DNA of 64,000 bases from Bicyclus anynana (taxonomy: Eukaryota > Arthropoda > Insecta > Lepidoptera > Nymphalidae): assembly GCF_947172395.1 (NCBI RefSeq), contig NC_069108.1, positions 3,325,501-3,389,500 on the forward strand. Direction: 5' to 3'. The notes beneath the pieces are model-generated. The model did no database searches. It saw only the letters and a list, made by a program, of their open reading frames with translations, and was not told the DNA's origin. Position numbers and translations under genes: made by a program. Shown here one piece after another: positions 22,076 through 33,921 of this stretch; the stretch's first letter is position 1; each line of letters opens with the position of its first letter.

Positions 22076-25000
22076 TTAGATGTCCATGCCAAGGAGTTTC
22101 TTGTCGAAGATGAACTCTCCGAGAGCGGAGTGGCGGTCCATCATCTTCTTGAGTGTGGAGGCCTTGCCCGCGATGTCGCGTTGTCCCTTGTATTGCTCTT
22201 CCAGGAATTCTCCAGTGAGGTAGTCGACAAGCTATATAAAAAAACATATATTAAAAAGATGTAAAGGCGAATGTCCACCGGCCAATACAACTTCGGCCTC
22301 GTGAACCCAGGTATACCCTTTGTTAGCCCTTGACTACAATCTCACCTGATGGTAAGTGATGATGCAGTCTAAGATGGAAGCGGTCTAACTTGTTAGGAGG
22401 AGGATGAAAATCCACACCCCTTTCGGATTCTACACGACATCGTACCGGAACGCTAAATCGCTTGGCGGTACGTCTTTGCCCGTAGGGTGGTAACTAGCCA
22501 CAGCCGAAACTTCCCACCAGCCAGACCTGGCTCAATTAAGAAAACCTCAATCGATCCAGCCAAGGATCGAACCCAGGACCTCCGACTTGTAAGTCCACCA
22601 CTGCACCACGGCGGCCGTCAAATTAATGAGAATTGGAATGAGACACCCCTGATAACTCTTACGAGACTTTAATCCATTCCTTGATATACGAGTAATAAAT
22701 GTAGACAAATCGTTATCCAGAAACGTAGCCAAGTTCACTTGTAATTCACCTAATCGCTGGTATCTGACGTTACTGTCCAGCCGCCGCGCCGTACGTTACT
22801 GCTGATACCTAAAACTCTTGTATTGAGCAGCTCAACGCACTATGTTTCGAAACGTTATATTATATACGTCGTACTGAACTTCGATTCGTTTCATAAGTAG
22901 ACTGCCTCGAACGGCCTGAAATTCGCATATTTTTACAGTAATTCTTACATGATAGTCATTGTTGTCGTTGTCCTCCCGGTCCTGTTCGCACTTGACGATC
23001 ACATTCCTGATGGCCTTCGTGACCTCCGTCTCCATCTTGAGCGCCTCCTCCAGCGCGGCCTGGCCAGACGACCAGTACTTGTGCTCCGGGGCCTGTATAC
23101 AAACAGATGTTAAACCTCTTTTTGTTGTTGAAAACGTCGACAAAATATTTCAAAAAATGTCTCTTGCTCATGAACAAAGACTTCAAACATCGAGGCAATC
23201 CAGTTACTCGACGTTGCGAATACAGTGAGAAGACTTAAACGGACCAAACCATTTGAGTTAGTGTTTAGTGACTAGTGATAGTGTAGTGTTAAGTGCTACA
23301 TGGAAGATAATGTGAACAAAGTGACCTAAAATAATTAGTAAAAGACTAAGATTAAGTTATTGGACATTATCTTAGTATAATAATAATATATTATAGGTTT
23401 AGGTTAAAGTTAAATTACTAATTAGTCACTTACGTAGGGTAGATCGTAATTTTATGAAGTAGAAATTAGTACAGAGAAAAAAAACCTCTTTGCACGGATA
23501 TATTAAATTAAAAGTCAAAATTATTTTTTTTAGCTTTTTTTTTCTTTAGGGAAAAGGCAAAGGTATTACACAGTACTGCCATGTCTTCACTGTATACTTA
23601 TTAAAACTATAACAGTTCAAATTCTGTATATTAAAAATATTTTGGAAAATTTTAATGGAGGTCATTATATTTTTTTTATTTTTTGTCTGTCTGTCCGTGT
23701 TTTTGTTGACCGGCACATCACACTGAAACTACTGAATGAATTGAACTGAAACTTGGTACGATTTGAGACCATAATACAAACAATAGAAATAAAATCAGAA
23801 GGGGGTGAAATAGGGGTTGAAAGTTGGTATGGAAAGTCCCTCATTTTTCGTGTTACATTTGTATAAATTGGTATGTGTACTAGCAGAAAAATACTAAAAA
23901 TAATAACATTGAAGAATTTTCAAAATTCTATCCCTAAAGAGTTAAAAAAATGTAATAAATAAAAGTCAACCGACTTGAAAAACATAAAACTAAACTAAAA
24001 AGCAAAAAATAAAATCATACTATGTTATATATAATATTATGTTCTAACTGTTGATCAGTTTGAAGGCGGTGCTTGCGGTCAGCTGTATACCTTTTTTTTT
24101 AATCGGTCCATCTGTCTTCGAGCATTGCGGTAACATACCCACAAAAAAAACATAGACTCAAATTGAGAACCTCCTTCCTTTTTTGAAGTCGGTTAAAAAG
24201 GATTTTTTTACTATAAATTGTTCCTGTGTTGAGTCATATTTTTGTAAAATGATTACTGGTAAAGGTAACCCGATAGGAATCGGGTTGTTAAGAACAATCA
24301 CCGCTGGTATGTATACATATTTATCAAAGTTATATATTTTAGTCTAACAATAAATTCAGCACTAACAAGGTTTAGCTATGTATATATATCAGTGGTGAAG
24401 GATGGAATTTTGACAAAGGTAAGCCGCCGCCCAAGGTAAACAAAAAGAAATTCATGCCGCTTGATACACACTTCGGTTTCTCTTACATCCATATGTATGG
24501 ATCCTGCCAGGTTACCTTTTAAATATACATTAAAGTAATTAATAATGATTTTTAAAAGGTAACCCGGCAGGAATCGGCCTGTGTGGACTCTTCACCGCTG
24601 TGGACCATTATCTATGTCTATGGTCTTACCCTGATGGTGATCAAGGAGGTGACGTTGGTGGTGAGCTCTCCCCTCATGAGCAAGTACTCGATGAGCTTCA
24701 GCGCGTGCTCGCGCTCCTCGGAACTTGCCTCGAAGAACAGCTTCGCGAAGCCGGGACGGTTCACCTGGAAATATTTAATAATAGAGAATCCAGTTCGAGT
24801 TGAGCTCACTGTTGAGCGAGTCTCTTCTCAGAATAATCTGAAAGACTCGTGCTCAACAGTGAGCCGAATGTGGGTAGTTGTTGATGAATTCTGGTCAATC
24901 AAAGTGTAGAGCGGTTGTAGGCCAAAAACATATTGCTGGTGGGAGGCGTCGGCCGTGGCTAGTTACCACCATACCGACAAAGACGTACCGCCAAGCGTCT

Positions 25001-28000
25001 CAATACACACATAAAAAGTGAAAGGTGCGCATATTAGGTGCAGCAGGCCGTTGCGTGCGCGTGCAACAGCGCATGGTGAAAGGTGCGCAGATTAGGTTGC
25101 GCACAAAAACGTAACGCTGTCATTCGTTCATCGAATTTTACTGCCCATATTTTTTCATACATAAGTTTTCCTAAACCGAAGGTTGCCTGGAAGAAATCGC
25201 TACTTAGCGATAAGGCCGCCTTTTGTATGCTGATCTCTTCTTAATGTATTTTTATTTCACTTGTATTTGTCTTTGTGGTGTGCAAATAAAGAATATCTAT
25301 CTATCTATACCGGGGGCTCAGTGGCGTGCACACCATAGATGCAAAAATGCCCAGCCTACCCAGAACTCGTCACGAATTTGTATTGCGATAGGAATTTTCC
25401 ATTTTGTACCTTGCATGCCCTAGTTAACAATCCTGTGCACGCCACTGCGGGGGCTATATATGAAATATCGATTCTTAAGGATTAAACTCCAGAAAGATAC
25501 TCACCGCCGTATCTATAGACAAGTAAAAGTCTTTACTTAAGCAAAAGTAATAGGGATGATGACAGTTTTTTAAATTGTATATAAATTAAGAGTATGCTAA
25601 TAGTAAAGCAATTTTGTATAAGGAACAGGGTATCTGCGATCATTACTTTCGGAGCTACAGCCGGGCTAGCATGGGCAAGGGATAAAATTTTTATCCACCC
25701 ATTATATCCACTGACTAAGGATATAAATCCACCCGTCATAGCATGGCCACAAGGGAAAGACAAATTAATCCCCGATTGACATTACGCGTGGAGATCTTTT
25801 CCTCGACTATGGCATATGGAGTGGATAAAATGATATACTTTGGGACTTTTGACATTTAAACGCGATAAATTTATCCCTGTGAAGTTGATGTGGGGATAAA
25901 ACTTTACTTAAAAAAACAATTATGTCTCGCATGTTTTGGTCTTTAACAATTGCTTCGCAATATGGGGTAGGGTAGGGGTAAGGTAGGGGTGGGGTAGGGG
26001 TGGGGGTGGGGTAGGGGTGGAGTAGGGTGGGGTGGGGGGTGGGGGGAGGTTTGGTGTAGGGGTTGGGGAGGGGGGGAGGGGGGAGGGGGGTTAGGGGCGG
26101 GGTAGGGTTGGGGTAGGGTAGGGGTGGGGTAGGGGTGGGGTAGGGGTGGGGGGGTGGTGTAGGGGTGGGGGGGTGGGTAGGGTTGGTGTAGGGGTGGGGG
26201 GAGGGGGGGGGGAGGGGGGGGAGGGCAGGGGTAGGGTAGGGGTAGAGGTAAAGAAGGGTAGAGTAGGAATAGAGAACAAGTGCACTTATGTCAAAACGAA
26301 GCTTGACCGGGTCCGCTAGTATGATAGATACTATAGATACCTACTACAAACCACCGCAAAAAACAATCACCAAACAAAACAATGCCAACAGAAAACAGAT
26401 AAATAATATGCACAAAAAACCAAATATAATCAAATTTACGTTTATTTCGGACTATTAATATACCTAATGCCAATTTATAAGATATATACAAATGGGTTGA
26501 CAAGTCTTTCCCTCCGTTTATCCACCGGGGATATTATATCCACCGACGTGCCCATGCGCGGTGAGTGGATAAAACGAGTGTGGGGGATAAACGTTTTATC
26601 CTCTCCCCGTGGATAAATTTCTCCCTTGCCCGTGCTAGCCCTGCTGGGATTTGAAGGGTCAGATTTGCGGCGCTGCCGCAGATCCCTGAAAAACGCTCCA
26701 TACAAAATGGCACGAACTAATGACGTCGTAGGTAGTGTAGTGATCGTTAGATTTGTATGACCGTTCAAACAAAATTACTAATATCTTTGTTATTTGTGCG
26801 TTTATGTTTATAGTTCATGTATTGAAAAATGTCACATTTAATGTAAGGAAGCTAAAACTGTATGAAATTTCATCTAATTACGATAAAATATTTTGAATAG
26901 ATTTTGAAATTTTATAATCTTATTTATTTTGCAAATATCCAGACAATCTTTGCTTTTTATGTATAAATTAATTAACATTGACCTTATTTACCCGAATGTA
27001 TCATAAAAATCAATATATTCAAACCTAGTCATCATCCCCATTGCTTAAGCGACGATTTTCATTCTATAGTCAAGCAAACGGCAGAAGTAAGCAATGCAAT
27101 AATTAAGAATTCTTAGTTAAGTAATAGTCACGATTTTCTTTACTTAAGAATAGTCTGTCGAGTGTTTTAAAACAATTTGAGGTAAGTATTCTATCATTTA
27201 GATTTCGATTTTATGTGATATGTGGCATTACTTAAAAATAAAGATCTTTTCTTTCTTTTCTTTCTTTCTTTCATTTGTGCCACTTGTGAATTTGTGAAAT
27301 ATTTCAACAGTTTGCTTACGTACATATTTATTTGTTGTTTTGTTCTGTGTACGTAAATAATATGGATAACTAGCGGACGCCCGCGACTTCGTCCGCGTGA
27401 AACTCGATGTAAACTTTCAACTACCGCTACCCTACCTCTACCCTACTCCTACCCTACCCTACCCCAACCCTACCCCTACCCTACCACTACCGTACCCCTA
27501 CCCCGTTTTCTAATTATTATTAATATGAACTTTATACAATAACAATAAAGCTCAAATTGACTACGGTTTATTTAGAAAACCTTTGTATTGGAAAAAGAAA
27601 AGGGCTATTTTTATGGTTTTTCCGGCAATTATTCGAATTTTTCTCGCCGTAAAAACCATCTTAGAACTTCAACGAACATTTTAAAAAAAGAATTGACCAA
27701 ATTGGTCCAGGCGTTGTTGAGTTATGCGCTTACCAACGTATTTTGCGATTCATTTTTATATTATAGACTAGCGGACTCGTTCAAGCTTCGCTTTGACTTA
27801 TTAATTTATTTATTTGCACTTCTTCCCTATCCCTACCTTACACTACCATACTCCTACCCCTACCCCTACCCTACCCTACCCTACCTCTACTCTACCCCTA
27901 CCCTACCCTACCCTACAACTACCCTACCACTACCCTACCCCTACCCTATCCCTATACCATAAACCTACCCTACCACTACCCTACCGCTACCCTACCCCTA

Positions 28001-31000
28001 CCCTATCCCTATACCATACCCCTACCCTACCACTACCCTATCCTAGGATTTAGGGGTTTGAAAAATAGATGTTGGCCGATTCTCAGACCTACTGAATATG
28101 CACAAAAAATTTCATCAAAATCGGTGGAGCCGTTTCGGAGGAGTTCAAGTTCGAACACCGCGACACGAGAATTTTATATATTAGATATAGAGAATTTGTT
28201 TTCACTTGTGGATAGTATTGATATTGATGTTTTGCGGAAACAGTTTCAGATTACTCACAGAGTCCTTGGAGAAGTGCGCGGCCATGGCGAGGTACTGTAC
28301 GGAGGCGGCCACCTCCATCTGTACCTGCTTGCGTACGGCGCCGCGACAGCCCTGCGACATGGTGATCCATTGCTTGGGGATGGTCACCGGGTTCACGTTA
28401 CCTACGGAACCAGAACATCACTGTTACTGTCTATGAACCTGCATAATAACTATACAGGCTATCTTGATGAGTACTGTTTACCAACAAATTAAAAATGTGG
28501 GTATAAATCACTAGTCATTTCACACCTAATAATAATTATAATTAACTTGTTCTTAAATTAATGAAAATAAATTTGATTAATAAGCTTAGAACAATTAGTA
28601 TATTTCATATAACATTTTATGAACAAACCAAACACAATTTAAAATAAATAAGTTATGAAATGACATGCGTTTTCTACCTTCATTTCTAATTTCTTTGTTG
28701 GTAAACAGTACTCAACAAGAAAGGCTGTAGTATAATAATTAATAGTAGATTTTCACCACTCTGTACTCAAAAACACTGTCATATTACCACTCCACAGCGG
28801 GGCTAAACAAGCATTTCAGCTTCTAGGGGCTAAAGTAAGTTTTTTTTTTTTAATTTTTGTCTGTTATGAGTACTAGCCTATTAGAAAACGAAGGAGGTTT
28901 TATTCGTAAATAGAATCTTATGTGTGTACGAGTAACATATAGGGCCTTAATTGACATGCATCGCGCAGAATATATTATTTTCACGCAATCGTAGTGAAAA
29001 GTATAGTGTAACACGCAGGGCTAAACCCATTATAAACTCCCTTTCTGACAAAATATCTTGTACCTAATTCAGCCGGCCTAGCTGGCTTACTGTAGGTATC
29101 TACTGCGTAAAAGCATCTCAGACTAACTATTGTATAGGACCTGCCTCGCTAGATGTTACTTTTCTGTCAAAGTATATGATCAACGATCTAATGCGATTAT
29201 AAAAGCTGTCTCTATAGAATCGATTTTAAATGGTTGTAATCGTGTTCGTCGGTTATAGAGCACCGTAAAAAACCTTTTTGTGTAGTTGAATGGTGTAAAA
29301 AACGGACAAAAACTTCAAGTTTATTTTATGATATAGACCAAACCTAAAGCTCGTTTTCCTCAGAAAATGACAGACAATTTTGTTTGAGATACAGTTCCTT
29401 CTGTAATTGGTCTGAGAAAAGCAATGATTTTACGCAGTAGGTACACTAGGTATATCGAATGACCTGAGTGTTCATTCGATATACCTAGTTATCTGGTATC
29501 TGGTACACTCGGGCTATTAGTTCATATTTGTTTGACAAAAGATAAGCGATGACATTAACATCGAATAGGTACTTAACTGTTATAACATTTTACTGAGATT
29601 TAGTTATGTTGTTATATTCTAAAGCAAGAAGTAAATCCTAAATACTTAATCATCATCATCATGTCAGCCAATGGACATCCACTGCAGGACATAGGCCTTT
29701 TGTGGGGACTGCCAAACATCTTGTTTGGAAGATTTATGTTTTTTAAATTGTAGATGGTCTAAAAAAACAATCATAAATGCCCAATACTAAAATTTTGTTA
29801 TAGGATTGAAAAGCTTAAAACATTTCTAGTCAACCGAGGATAACATAGAACCTCTTCATCAAAGTCCCATAGAATAGACCACAATGGCAGTTACATAATG
29901 TAAAAACTGTTGTCAAGATCTATCCATGATCATACAGAATTACCTATCTAGATAGTTGCAATAAAACTTGAACATTATTGAAGGCTATTATACAAAGCTA
30001 AGATAAAACACGAAAATCTGATCCATGTGTTATTTAAATAATAAATCTCAGAGGAATTAATAGTAGATTGTTGTACAAGGGGCTAAAAAGACCCGTTTAT
30101 TATACATATACGAGGTATTTTTTTATTTTTTTTTTTATTCTTTACAAGTTAGCCCTTGACTACAATCTCACCTGATGGTAAGTGATGATGCAGTCTAAGA
30201 TGGAAGCGGGCTAACTTGTTAGGAGGAGGATAAAAATCCACACCCCTTTAGGTTTCACAGCATCGTACCGGAACGCTAAATCGCTTGGCGGTACGTCTTT
30301 GCCGGTAGGGTGGTAACTAGCCACGGCCGAAGCCTCCCACCAGCCAGACCTGGACAAATTGAGAAAATCTCAATCTGCCCAGCCGGGGATCGAACCCAGG
30401 ACCTCCGTCTTGTAAATCCACCGCGCATACCACTGCGTCACGGAGGCCGTCAAAATTTTTAGGGCACGAGCCGTAAGCCGAGGGCCGCTAAATAGAAACC
30501 AGAGTTTATAATGGATCTAGACTATACTAGAAATCAAATGAAAAAATACGTGTTTACAGACAAAAACGCTGTATTTCGTTCCAATTTCAAATTTTTTATC
30601 AAACAATCAGCCATACATACAAGTATGTACCCGTTATTAAGATGATTCTATTTACAAATAAAACCTCGATTCTATTTACAAATAAAACCTCCTCCTTTTA
30701 TAGAGGTCATTATTTTAGTATGATTCTTTGACAGCTATATGATTAAACTATTTACGAATTAAACCTTTTTCGTTATAGTAGGCTAGTACTTGTAACAGAC
30801 AAAAATTAAAAAAACTAAATTGCTTAGAGGCGGAAATGCTTGTTTAGCCCCGCTGTGGATTGTTAATATGACAGTGTTTTTCGGCAAGAGTAGTGAAAAT
30901 ATGTATATTGGTGTTGAATATTTTTGATGTGTGAGTATATACAAGCGGACGCCCGCGATTTCGTCCGCCCTTAGACCTCATTAATCTAGCCCTACCGTAA

Positions 31001-32859
31001 AATCAGTTCTTAGTGTCTGTATACCTACTAACTATAAACTACCTCCCTGCCAAATTTCAGCTTTGTATAACAAGCGGTTTTCGAGATTTCGTGATGCCTT
31101 TTGTTCACATTTAAATAATAAGATTTTTTGAGAGTGTCACAAATAATCTTAACTGCGACTGTCATATTTTATCTCCATATTCTCATGGGAACAGGAACTA
31201 CTCGGGTGAAATGGGCGTCTCCTAGTCTATTCTATAACACATCAGTTTCAATGATCTTAGTGTGTTGAATTTTAATTTAATCACTAATCTCTGGTATAGT
31301 GACTTGCAAGATATTTTTATATTTAGATCAAGAATAAGCTCTATTATCTTAAACATAAAGTTCAATCTATACTTATAATAAATCTGTAGAGAGGTCAATT
31401 CTGTACATTAAATATATTTCCAAAATAACTATCAGGGGGTGATTAGTGATCGATACTGATGCCAAAAATGCAATCAGTAAAATTTTTGTCTGTCTGTCTG
31501 TATGCTCTTTATAGAAACAAAAACTACTTGGCGGATTTTAACGAAACTTGGTACAATTATTCTTCATACTCGTGGGCAGGTTATAGTATACTTTTCATCA
31601 CGCTACGATCAATAGAAGTAGAGCAGTGAAGGGAAATGTTGAGAAAACGGGAGAAGTTACTCTATTTTTTAAGCTTCCGTCGCCGTTGCTTGGTAGGGTA
31701 GGGGTAGGGTAGGGTAGGGGTAGGGTAGGGTAGGGACGGGGTAGGGTAGGTGTAAGATAGGGGTAGGGGTAGTAGTAGGGTTCCACGCGGACAAAGTCGC
31801 GGGCGTCCGCTAGTATTCCATAATGTCACAGCAATTAATTGCTGCAATTAATTGCTGCAATTATTTACTTGCTGTAATAACATTTCTACTCATACAATGT
31901 ATTGCAGCTGGCTCTCACAACTTGAGAGAGATAAAAATATCATATTGGATGTATTAATCATTTTGTATAATTATTTTGTCAACAGTATTACTTATTAGAT
32001 CTATATTTAAAAAAGCGACAAGTAGACCCCCTTTGTTTACATTCCACATTACAGACCACATAGTTTACATTCCTGTGGGAACATGGGAATAGAATATTAG
32101 CTGATAATGTAGCTTTTTTTTATTCTTTACAAGTTATAACTTAAGAACATTATATTTTTACAATAAAGAAGCTTATATTAATACATTCTCTAAGCCTTTA
32201 GTGTTACTCCTAGGTAGGTTCAAAAAGTTTTGTCAAGGACAAAATTTGTATTATGGTTCATAGCTTGGTGCGGGTGACAGTTGCCATATGATGTTCATAA
32301 TACAAACTATTATCGTGAACCACAGCAAATATTCAAGAATATAATGAGCTGTCACCCACACCTAGAAGCCCACAAGCTATAATTGTTAGTTATCATTTTC
32401 AGCATAATTTGAATTTAGAATTCAATAGTGGAACCTTTGCCTTTTCCCCATGGGTAAGAATAAAGAAAAAAAAACTTAGAACTTAGTAATCATAGTTCTT
32501 TGATACTAATTATTGTATTTCTTTGATAGTAATTATTGTATTTGTGTAAAGATGCTAGTTTTTTTTAGAATGTTTTTTTTTTATGTGGGTAGTGGGAATT
32601 ATTATTTACTTACACCAACTTTAAATGATTTTAGTTTTTAATAACATCTAATATTGAAATATCTCTAGAGTATAATCCGAATGATATACATAAATATAAC
32701 TTTAAAAACGTTAAACTTAAAAAGTTTTTAGAAGCAAATGACCCTAACCTTCAGATAAAAAAAAATAAAAAAAATAATAAAATTGAACTTACATTGTGTG
32801 GCAAAGGCTGAAGAGCATACAGCCAAAACAGTAGCGACGATTAGCAAAAAGGTCTTCAT
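22076..32859 (-). CDS. Fer1HCH: Ferritin heavy-chain-type subunit, secreted (5 coding exons, 214 aa)
   Basis: Iron storage and transport subunit with ferroxidase activity, expected in the secretory pathway and haemolymph. Exons 32859-32793, 28401-28259, 24764-24630, 23092-22949 and 22231-22076 join in phases 1,0,0,0 for 215 codons. Residues 1-20 are a signal peptide (MKTFLLIVATVLAVCSSAFA). The diiron site is visible: E and Y in MEVAASVQY, EE and H in SSEEREHA, a Glu in KMETEV and Gln in LEEQYKG. These match the H-chain set and show catalytic competence. The C-terminus ends LLGMDI. The 5' UTR has an IRE (32986-32962). It is head to head with the light chain gene at 36054-39882, the conserved insect arrangement. 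Introns are long and full of repeats. The symbol follows Drosophila usage. Confidence 0.95.
22318..22625 (-). mobile_element. SINE-A, near full length
   Basis: From 22620 ('gacggccgccgtggtgcagt' in minus sense) through a B box-like 'gggttcgatcc' and the body to a tail near 22318. The A box is altered. It lies in the last intron of the heavy chain gene. Confidence 0.85.
23590..24230. mobile_element. Degenerate interspersed repeat, related to 36650-37020
   Basis: Shares 'gtctgtctgtccg', 'ctgaaactactgaatgaatt' and 'tgaaacttgg' with 36780-36860, text typical of the 'gcgggcgtcc' family. The terminal hallmark is not found here. Confidence 0.5.
24240..24600. repeat. Repeated 'ggtaaccc...aatcgg' text
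   Basis: 'ggtaacccgataggaatcgg' (24265) recurs as 'ggtaacccggcaggaatcgg' (24559), and 'aggttaccttttaaa' (about 24510) is inverted against 'ttttaaaaggtaacc' (about 24550). Probably the ends of an old element. Confidence 0.5.
24780..25000 (+). mobile_element. Fragments of SINE-B and SINE-A
   Basis: 24800-24890 holds SINE-B 3' text in two short pieces ('cagtgagccgaatgtgggta'). 24935-25000 holds SINE-A text ('gctggtgggaggcgtcggcc'). Confidence 0.6.
25155..25315 (+). mobile_element. CR1/Daphne-like LINE 3' tail
   Basis: Nearly identical to 15100-15250 ('ttgcctggaagaaatcgcta', 'gtgtgcaaataaag'), ending in (CTAT)n. Confidence 0.85.
25660..26650. mobile_element. Terminal inverted repeat element with nested insertion
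   Basis: Left end 'ccgggctagcatgggcaagg' and right end near 26640 ('cttgcccgtgctagccctgc') are imperfect inverses. Both are followed inward by repeated 'ggataaa...tatccac' text. The centre is interrupted by a 'gcgggcgtcc'-family-like copy with a G-rich array (25960-26330). No transposase is seen. The flank 25540-25660 is a separate repeat that recurs inverted at 39525-39640. Confidence 0.55.
25960..26260 (+). repeat. G-rich (TAGGGG/GGGTAGG) microsatellite
   Basis: About 300 bp of degenerate 'ggggtagggtaggggt' units with long G runs. It is predicted to be G-quadruplex-prone from the runs of G. The proline-rich reading frames across it are translation of the repeat. Confidence 0.9.
27370..28190. 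mobile_element. Two nested 'gcgggcgtcc' family copies with C-rich arrays
   Basis: One copy begins at 27370 ('actagcggacgcccgcgact'), a second near 27768 ('actagcggactcgttcaag'). Each contains (CCCTAC)n tracts at 27425-27505 and 27840-28045. The right end reads 'atcggtggagccgtttcgga'. Confidence 0.7.
28455..28735. mobile_element. MITE-B, full copy
   Basis: Inverted ends 'cttgatgagtactgtttacc' and its inverse near 28700, AT-rich core. It lies in intron 1 of the heavy chain gene. Confidence 0.75.
29110..29420 (+). mobile_element. MITE-C copy
   Basis: Ends 'ctcagactaactattgtata' and 'gtaattggtctgag' are inverted. The interior shares 'aggacctgcctcg' and 'tgttcgtcgg' with the other copies. Confidence 0.8.
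29444..29489. repeat. Inverted repeat (hairpin) beside MITE-C
   Basis: Arms 'actaggtatatcgaatga' and its reverse complement enclose a short loop. Confidence 0.8.
29645..29740 (-). mobile_element. RTE LINE 3' end fragment
   Basis: 'catcatcatcatgtcagcc' and 'tgcaggacataggccttttg' are the inverse of the RTE 3' end at 47160-47215. Confidence 0.75.
30128..30455 (-). mobile_element. SINE-A, full length
   Basis: From 30455 the head has 'gcctccgtgacgcagtggta' and 'gggttcgatccccggc'. The body and tail follow to about 30128, where a T tract precedes it. Confidence 0.9.
30945..31815. mobile_element. 'gcgggcgtcc' family copies with G-rich array
   Basis: One copy starts at 30948 ('agcggacgcccgcgatttcg'). 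A second ends at 31815 ('gtcgcgggcgtccgctagta') and starts near 31365. A TAGGG-type array lies at 31690-31775. It shares 'gatcgatactgatgcc' and 'ataggaagtagagcag'-like text with 40690-41065 and 43060-43415. Confidence 0.7.
31820..32792. other. Heavy chain intron 1, proximal part
   Basis: AT-rich, with an imperfect inverted pair around 'gtgacagttgccatatg' (32275) and 'gagctgtcacccac' (32345). No element named. Confidence 0.45.
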
Positions 32860-32961
32860 GATGTCCTTGTTTTCTTTTTTTCTTCTAAATTAAAATCACA
32901 GATACTTTGACGACAAACGGAGTTCGCACTGCAACGAATTGACGATGGATATTGATAGAAG

Positions 32962-32986
32962 CCTTTACACTCACTGGTGCAGAAGG
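32962..32986 (-). promoter_or_regulatory. Iron-responsive element in Fer1HCH 5' UTR
   Basis: Minus-strand RNA folds as lower stem CCUU/AAGG, bulged C, upper stem UGCAC/GUGUA (one G-U pair) and loop CAGUGA. This is the canonical IRE for iron regulatory protein binding. The lower stem extends through AGCC/GGCU and, past a small internal loop, AUUGAUA/UAUCAAU. It lies 103 nt upstream of the start codon. Confidence 0.95.
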
Positions 32987-32992
32987 CTACTT

Positions 32993-33707
32993 ATCAATAC
33001 GAAGTATAAAGAAAGACAAGGGCTAAAAGCGATTGTTCTGAATTAAAAATATTGAACTACGCAGCGATAACGATACCATCTCGTGTTGACAAGTGGTTCA
33101 CAATGAAAATGACACACGATGTGCGAACGAGATGGAAGATTCTGGTATAAAATTCCCCGAGGTTTTGTGTTCCAAGCGGTTTATGGAATATTTTTCGCCC
33201 TCAAACTGGTTTTTGGACCTCCATGCGAAGTTTTTGTATGCGATTTTTAAATACCTCCACTCAAAAGACAGGTTCAACAATGGCATAAAAGAAAAAAAAG
33301 TAATTTGGAAGCGATGATGTATTGTGACGAAATTGCTTGGAACACAAAACCTCAGCATTTATCAGATTGTGCGAGTAGGCTAGACGACGTCACTTGCAAC
33401 TCATTCAGGGGGTGAGGTGAGGGGAAGCGGGCGTATTTTAATACCAGCTAACAAATTTTACGCACATTAATGGTATTTACATACAAAAGAACAGTGTTGA
33501 TTGCGAATTACATCCGCGTTTGTAATTAGGATTCACAACACAATCTTACAAGGAATAAGTTCGTGCCACGCAACTATTAATTTAATGGTAATTACCTCTG
33601 TTCCTATGCACTTTTCGGTAATTTTCTTCCGAAAACTGGTCACACAGTGTTAATAATCCAAGTTCGTAGGGAGATAAAATTAAAGTACCTTTGTATTTGG
33701 CCGATGT
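32993..33707. promoter_or_regulatory. Shared head-to-head ferritin promoter region
   Basis: About 700 bp between the two ferritin 5' UTRs. On the plus side GATAAAAT (about 33672) lies some 30 bp before TCAGT (33707), a reasonable TATA-like/initiator pair for the light chain. The minus-side start is less clear. An exact 19-bp inverted repeat sits at 33159-33353. The open frames here are not gene-like. Confidence 0.55.
33159..33353. repeat. 19-bp exact inverted repeat in ferritin intergenic region
   Basis: Arms 33159-33177 ('gaggttttgtgttccaagc') and 33335-33353 are reverse complements around a 157-bp spacer. Either the ends of a small insertion or paired regulatory sites. Confidence 0.75.
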
Positions 33708-33921
33708 CAGTCGATATACTACGCGGAAAAACAGTGATAAAGCATTAATATACTTTGTTTTGTCTCTTCGGGGAGTTTATCACTTGGGGTTCTTCGTATT
33801 GGAAGTCGCCTTCTGCGCCAGTGTGTGTAAAGGCTGCACTTTCAACGGAACAATCCATATAATTTATAAATATAATTCTGTTCTATAATATTTTGTTTTC
33901 GAACGTCGCAAATAAACTAAG
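33708..33921 (+). other. Fer2LCH non-coding first exon (predicted)
   Basis: Bounded by the initiator-like TCAGT and a good donor (AAG/GTGAGT at 33922), and contains the IRE. The next acceptor is directly before the ATG at 36054. The transcription start is inferred. Confidence 0.65.
33808..33834 (+). promoter_or_regulatory. Iron-responsive element in Fer2LCH 5' UTR
   Basis: Lower stem GCCUU/AAGGC, bulged C, upper stem UGCGC/GUGUA (two G-U pairs) and loop CAGUGU. Same architecture as the heavy chain element on the other strand. Confidence 0.95.

Noticed and set aside
26091..26285. Proline/threonine-rich open frames (also at 27588-28053 and 31598-31847)
   Set aside because: They are translations of CCCTAC/TAGGGG microsatellites and have no codon structure of a gene.
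27425..27505. Insect telomere repeats
   Set aside because: Units are TAGGG/TAGGGG-like and degenerate, not TTAGG, and lie within dispersed repeat copies.
33093..33358. Overlapping open frames in the ferritin intergenic region
   Set aside because: Short, on both strands, with no family resemblance. The region fits a promoter with an inverted repeat.
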